64,000 bases of DNA from Echinarachnius parma. Lineage: Eukaryota > Echinodermata > Echinoidea > Clypeasteroida > Echinarachniidae. The stretch spans positions 62,001 to 126,000 of the forward strand of contig JBAMJV010010121.1 in assembly GCA_037951105.1 (NCBI GenBank). Reading direction: 5' to 3'. This document shows positions 59,923 through 64,000 of the stretch, piece after piece. The translations under genes were made by a program, and so were the position numbers. The first letter of the stretch is position 1. Each line of letters opens with the position of its first letter. The notes below the pieces were generated by a model. It made no database searches. It saw only the letters and a list, made by a program, of their open reading frames with translations, and was not told where the DNA came from.

Positions 59923-59952
59923 TCAAGGAGGTATTACTAATACCTCCTTGGT
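59923..59952. repeat. 30-bp palindrome ATCAAGGAGGTATT...CCTCCTTGGT
   Basis: TCAAGGAGGTATTA meets TAATACCTCCTTGG at a minimal loop. GTAGGAT lies on both sides. Closely related to the insert at 53484-53513. Confidence 0.75.
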
Positions 59953-60029
59953 AGGATTAGAAGGATCCAACTATACAAGATGGTCATGCAGCGGAACTCA
60001 ATTTAGCTAAAAACCGACTTAGCGCCTTT

Positions 60030-60920
60030 CTCACTCTCACCTGACGATACATGTATTAACCCTAGAGACAGGGTGTGGAACATAACGAGAGTGGGGTACG
60101 TAGCTATGATACATACTGCCTGAGTGCAGGTGTCTGTCAAAAGGGTCTATATAGTAACATTGACAACATTCTCAAAACTTACTTGGAGCTCTAGCAGTTC
60201 TCATCAGATTGCAGGATTCTCGAAATGAAGTATATATAGTATAATAATTATTATAATCTGAAGAACTGACATGACATAGAGAAGGATCTGACGAAGGTGG
60301 GGTAGCAATGATACATACTGCCAGAGTGTGCAGGTGTCTGTCAAACATCTCAAACATTTCCTCTTACTAATTGTTGGGCATTTAACGGTTCCAAAACACA
60401 ACATTCTGTGTTGTTCATTGCCTGGTGGTCCCCTTTAACCCTGGGGCCTAGGGAAAGGGTGTGGATTATGACGAGGGTGCGGTAGCAATGATCACATACT
60501 GCCCGAGTGTGTAGGTGTCTGTCAAACATCCCATACACTCCCTCTTACTAACCTGTCACTGTCAGTTTTGTCACAATCCAAGAAGACATTAATGAGGACA
60601 CACCTTAGTTGATAACTGCTTTCAGAATGCAGGTATTATATTGGTAATCTATTTTTTTGTAATGACTTTATTCACGATTTCTATGTTGGATGTAACTTAG
60701 CACCCTTCTCACTCTCACCTGCTGATATATATATATGTATTAACCCTAGGGAAAGGGTGTGGAGAATAACGAGGGTGCGGTAGCAATGCTCACATACTGC
60801 CCGAGTGTGCAGGTGTCTGTCAAATATCTCATACACTTCCTCTTACTAACCTGTCACTGTCAGTTTTGTCACAATCCAAGAAGACATTAATGAGGACACA
60901 CCTTGCTTGAAAACTGCTTT
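60030..60920. repeat. Tandem array, up to ~300-bp unit, about four copies
   Basis: GTAGCAATGAT(C)ACATACTGCC and GCAGGTGTCTGTCAAA recur at ~60095, ~60300, ~60480 and ~60779. The last two are followed by long near-identical stretches (TAACCTGTCACTGTCAGTTT, ATCCAAGAAGACATTAATGA). A 60-bp AAAGGGATCTAGTAA-family fragment lies at 60138-60200. Confidence 0.75.
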
Positions 60921-60929
60921 TATACAGGT

Positions 60930-61650
60930 TGTTCTATTAGTAACTTTTTAAAGAAAACAGTAATATGTTCCTTGATGGCTTTCATAATTATATCCTAAAG
61001 AGGAGGTTCATGGCACACCTACATGCCAAATATTATTTTTTAAGAAGAGTGTTAATTAAGTTCATGAATGTGTTAAGGTTAATGTTCCTTTTTAAAAACA
61101 AATTAATTAATTAATAAAGAACAAACTTTTCTGTTAGTATGGCAACACAAATAGTTTCCTTTAGTTATTGAATACTAACGTACTTACATATCTGGATCAT
61201 ATGTATAGGATCTACAAACATTTATTTCAGAACTCCAGATGCACTCTCTGAATACAACTCTAGAGATGTTACAAGTTGTATGCTGACTGCCAACTCTCTA
61301 AACCCCCAAGATTTCCTGTAAGAATTTACAGACTTTGGTTAAGCTAATTGTTTAAGCCAAGTTAAGTCCCTTCTGAGAGTGAGCTCATCACTTTGTGTTT
61401 ACAAACCGTCCCTAGATCTGTTCCCTGTCAAGTGCCCCTTGCCCTTGGCTTGGTTTCACATTATCTTCCTTTAAATCAGTCAAATATATTCCTATTCTTA
61501 TATTTCTTGTCTTTTTAGGGTTTAAATCAGTCAGATATATTCTAACACTTCTGGTCTTTCTAGGATTAAACATATTTAAAAGCAAAAAATGCAAATTCAA
61601 ACAAATAAACCCGATACCATGGGCATCAACAGGCCGGGGCAAGTGGAGGG
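60930..61650. other. Spacer
   Basis: A ~60-bp repetition around 61470-61550 (AAATCAGTCA(G/A)ATATATTC) is the only structure seen. Confidence 0.45.
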
Positions 61651-61656
61651 AATTGC

Positions 61657-61700
61657 ACCCCCCCCCCCCCCCCCCCCCCCCACCACACACACAAACATAC
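61657..61700. repeat. Poly(C) and CA-rich tract
   Basis: About 25 C residues followed by CACACA-rich sequence. Confidence 0.85.
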
Positions 61701-61821
61701 ACACAGGCACTACATAATTTTGTAAAATATCTGCCTCACTTATGCACCAAATTGCATAATTTCAAGCCATTTCTTCCGTGCCCAGGACCATTTACCAGTA
61801 TACATAGATGTGAGACCATGG

Positions 61822-61983
61822 CCCGGCCGTTGCAGAAAGAGATACAATCAATATTGTAAGTTACCATTAATTGTAAGTCAGATCATGCGTTCGAATCTGA
61901 TTGGTTGAAACGTGCACATTTTCTGACTTACAATCAATTCAATTGTAACTTACAATCGATTGTATATCTTTCTGCAACGGGGC
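61822..61983. mobile_element. MITE with CCGTTGCAGAAAGA ends
   Basis: GGCCGTTGCAGAAAGAGATA and TATCTTTCTGCAACGGGGC are inverted, and the arms ATTGTAAGTTAC and GTAACTTACAAT pair further in. It ends ~44 bp from the exon 1 donor of the MEGF9-like gene. Confidence 0.8.
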
Positions 61984-62026
61984 ACAATACCACCTCTAAC
62001 CCGCGGAGAATGACTATTTGACTTAC

Positions 62027-62147
62027 CCCTCGCATTTTGCTGGTTTGCCAGGCAAGCCGATATGAGATGACAGGAAAACACACCAACGAGAAACACCAAG
62101 TGCAACCATCTTCTTGTTGTCCGTAGTATTTCCATACTTGATTCCAT
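62027..62147 (-). CDS. MEGF9: Signal-peptide exon, candidate exon 1 of the MEGF9-like gene
   Basis: From the ATG at 62147 the minus strand encodes a signal peptide: basic TTRRW, hydrophobic LHLVFLVGVFSCHLIS (15-30), likely cleavage after CLA (34), then NQQNAR. It ends one base into a codon at a strong donor (G/GTAAGT, 62026-62021). That phase is exactly what exon 40812-40614 needs (G + GA = Gly41), and would give a complete 388-aa protein. The link is inference across ~21 kb; the exon could belong to another minus-strand gene, or further exons may lie between. Confidence 0.5.
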
Positions 62148-62149
62148 TT

Positions 62150-62470
62150 ATTGTGCTTCGAAGATTATGCAGTAACTCGCAAATCAGTATATACGGTGCA
62201 ATTAACAGTTTTGCAGAAATAATCATTCACTTTTCGAGCGCGAGATTGAGACTTTGATTATTTTTGGAAGTGCACAGAATTCGGAATAGACGCGACGATC
62301 CTTCGGCCAGTGAGTGATCGTGAATGATAGTGTGATCGATGATGTACGGAATTCCGCGGTGTACATGTGGTGTTGCTACAATGATGTCACCGTTATTCCA
62401 ATCTAGTACATAAATGAATAATTCATAAGATGGGCGGGGTCTCCAAACTTTATTCCACCAATGAACACGC
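62150..62470 (-). promoter_or_regulatory. Possible promoter of the signal-peptide exon
   Basis: On the minus strand, ATTGGTGG (inverted CCAAT) at ~62455 and a GC box (CCCCGCCC, 62432-62439) lie ~290 bp upstream of the ATG. No clear TATA box. Motif evidence only. Confidence 0.3.
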
Positions 62471-62611
62471 TCTCTCTTTCTTTCTCACTGAACACTTTGT
62501 ACAAGTTATAGGCATTTTGTGAAGTAGAGTTTTAAGTACATGTATTTAGTATAGGTTTTCTCGGCCAACTTTTCATTCGTATTGATAAGCGTTTCATTCA
62601 AATTCGCGAAA

Positions 62612-63176
62612 TTAAAGGGAAAGTTGAGTTTTGGTAGAGAGGGCGCTAGACTACTTTTTTTGTTTGTGAGGTAATGAAAAACTGAGTGTAAAATTTGAAA
62701 GAGCATAATATTTAAACAATAAAATCATCTTTGTTTGATCAAAATCGGTTCAGAGACGGCTGAAATTTCCATAAATATAACAATTTGTAATAAACCCGGG
62801 GCCCCGGGTTTATTAGAGAATTTTGAACCAGCCGTTAAAAATTCAAAAAAAAATGCTTCCTCTTTTCAAAAAGTTACAAAATAGGTATTTAAATAGTTGT
62901 TGGTTATTTCTCTATCTAATCACTATTTCAACAAAGCATCACATGCACAGTATTTAATTCAAAATGGTTGAAACCGATGAGTGTTTAGAGAGCGCCCTCT
63001 TACGTTTTAACGGCTCTTTTTGAATGATAACATGATCTTTACTACGTCATTTGTAATTTGTTGTTCCTTTCTAGTTATAAATATTAGTTTGTAATGTAAT
63101 GATGCAGGTTTTGGTTACTAAAATTCAGTTTCACCAAAACTGTACTCTCGTTACCAGCACTCAACTACCCCTTTAA
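62612..63176 (+). mobile_element. MITE with TTAAAGGG ends, partner of 19321-19836
   Basis: TTAAAGGGAAAG at the left and CTACCCCTTTAA at the right. Shares long blocks with 19321-19836 in inverse orientation. No coding. Confidence 0.7.
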
Positions 63177-63614
63177 GCTGTATGAGTAAAACTGTCGTTC
63201 AAAATTGTATTTTCTTCATTCTATTTTAATACCTCTTCGCTCAAGTGATTTAGCACTCATAGCATTCAATTTAAAAAGCACGCTTATTAGCATTCAATTT
63301 CGCCAACGGAATTCACGGAAGGCGGTATTACGTAATCACGAATTTTCATGACAATTGTACGAAATAGAAACACGTTTTAAATCGAATTCAAACAAACTGT
63401 CTTCGAATGATCGTTATATGAATTCAAATGCTAAAAAACGAATTTGAACTATATAAAATACAGCTGCGGTGACAAAATCGGCGAAATTGAATGCACACAA
63501 AATTAATTCGTGTGGCCAACTTACGAAATTGACCGAGAAATCCTATATTACCCTACCCCACTCTATGTATGCCAAGCGCCTGGCTAGAAGGCAGTAGGTA
63601 CCATTTTTTTTAAA

Positions 63615-63705
63615 TATGGTCTTTGATATGACCCAGCCGGGGTTCGAACCCACGACCCCCGTGCATGAGACGGATGCTCTAATTCTGAGCCACATGCCGG
63701 GTTTG
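63615..63705 (-). repeat. tRNA-Met-like SINE head or tRNA pseudogene
   Basis: The minus strand shows D-arm GCTCAGAATTAGAGC, an anticodon stem-loop CCGT-CTCATGC-ACGG (CAT anticodon) and T-loop GGGTTCGAACCCC. Acceptor pairing depends on an unusual spacing before the D-arm, so a functional tRNA is unlikely. Confidence 0.5.
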
Positions 63706-64000
63706 GGTACAGTTCTGATCAAACTAAATTTTGGTAAGTAAAACTTGCACCATATCATATCATTAAACAAACATATCAAAACTAACAGTTATAATTCGGT
63801 GATGCATATGCATGTCAGAAAAAAACAAATACCGTATGTCCCGAAAAAAATTACAATCGGACTTTCTGCAACGATAACTTTACAAATATTAGATCAATCA
63901 TAATGCTATGTCAGGGTATGAAACTATAACTTATTACCTACATCTTGCAGAAAACCCTATTCGATTTGCTTCAGTGGTCACGGAGAATGGGGATCTTGGC

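Noticed and set aside
59398-59940. 180-aa plus-strand open frame
   Set aside because: It runs across two unrelated foldback elements, and the peptide has no domain pattern.
63615-63705. Functional tRNA-Met gene
   Set aside because: The acceptor stem pairs only if extra bases precede the D-arm; a SINE or pseudogene is more likely.

Overview
The window is animal nuclear DNA. It has intron-split genes with GT-AG splice sites, low gene density, AT-rich spacers, and many short non-autonomous DNA transposons (MITEs, foldbacks), tRNA-derived SINE pieces, poly(C)/poly(G) tracts and local tandem duplications. The gene set (CREC EF-hand protein, LAP1/LULL1-type torsin cofactor, MEGF9-like receptor, tandem SANT regulator) and the repeat style suggest a marine invertebrate deuterostome, perhaps an echinoderm. 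That assignment is inference.

Layout. 1-7021 (-): seven exons of a reticulocalbin/calumenin (CREC) gene, with signal peptide and six EF-hands; the C-terminus lies off the left edge. 7.8-10 kb: a 2.1 kb modular foldback element. 10-18 kb: repeats only, including a hAT-type MITE with a clean 8-bp target duplication. 18158-19288 (-): a one-exon LAP1/LULL1-like coding region. 19.3-26.9 kb: MITEs, tRNA-like SINE fragments and nothing convincingly coding. 27715-40812 (-): four phase-matched exons of a MEGF9-like type I membrane protein (laminin-type EGF domains, Cys-rich region, TM helix, tail with a TIELK...ISF motif). A signal-peptide exon at 62027-62147 (-) matches its open 5' phase, so the gene may span about 34 kb. 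42900-45303 (+): a three-exon gene for a 471-aa protein with two Myb/SANT-like domains, an AT-hook and a 19-residue polyQ; it would sit inside the first MEGF9-like intron. 45.3-62 kb: mostly repeats, including a tandem array of ~0.43 kb units interrupted by a 1.8 kb element with perfect 13-bp inverted ends.

The genes do not form a pathway. The main signal beyond the genes is structural. All three multi-exon genes carry degenerate local copies of their own exons or exon edges, often with splice sites retained. The two largest palindromes carry other repeat sequence at their apex. One transposon-like insertion contains seven copies of a 14-bp motif and five DR1-like nuclear-receptor motifs. All calls come from reading the sequence; no database search or RNA evidence was available.
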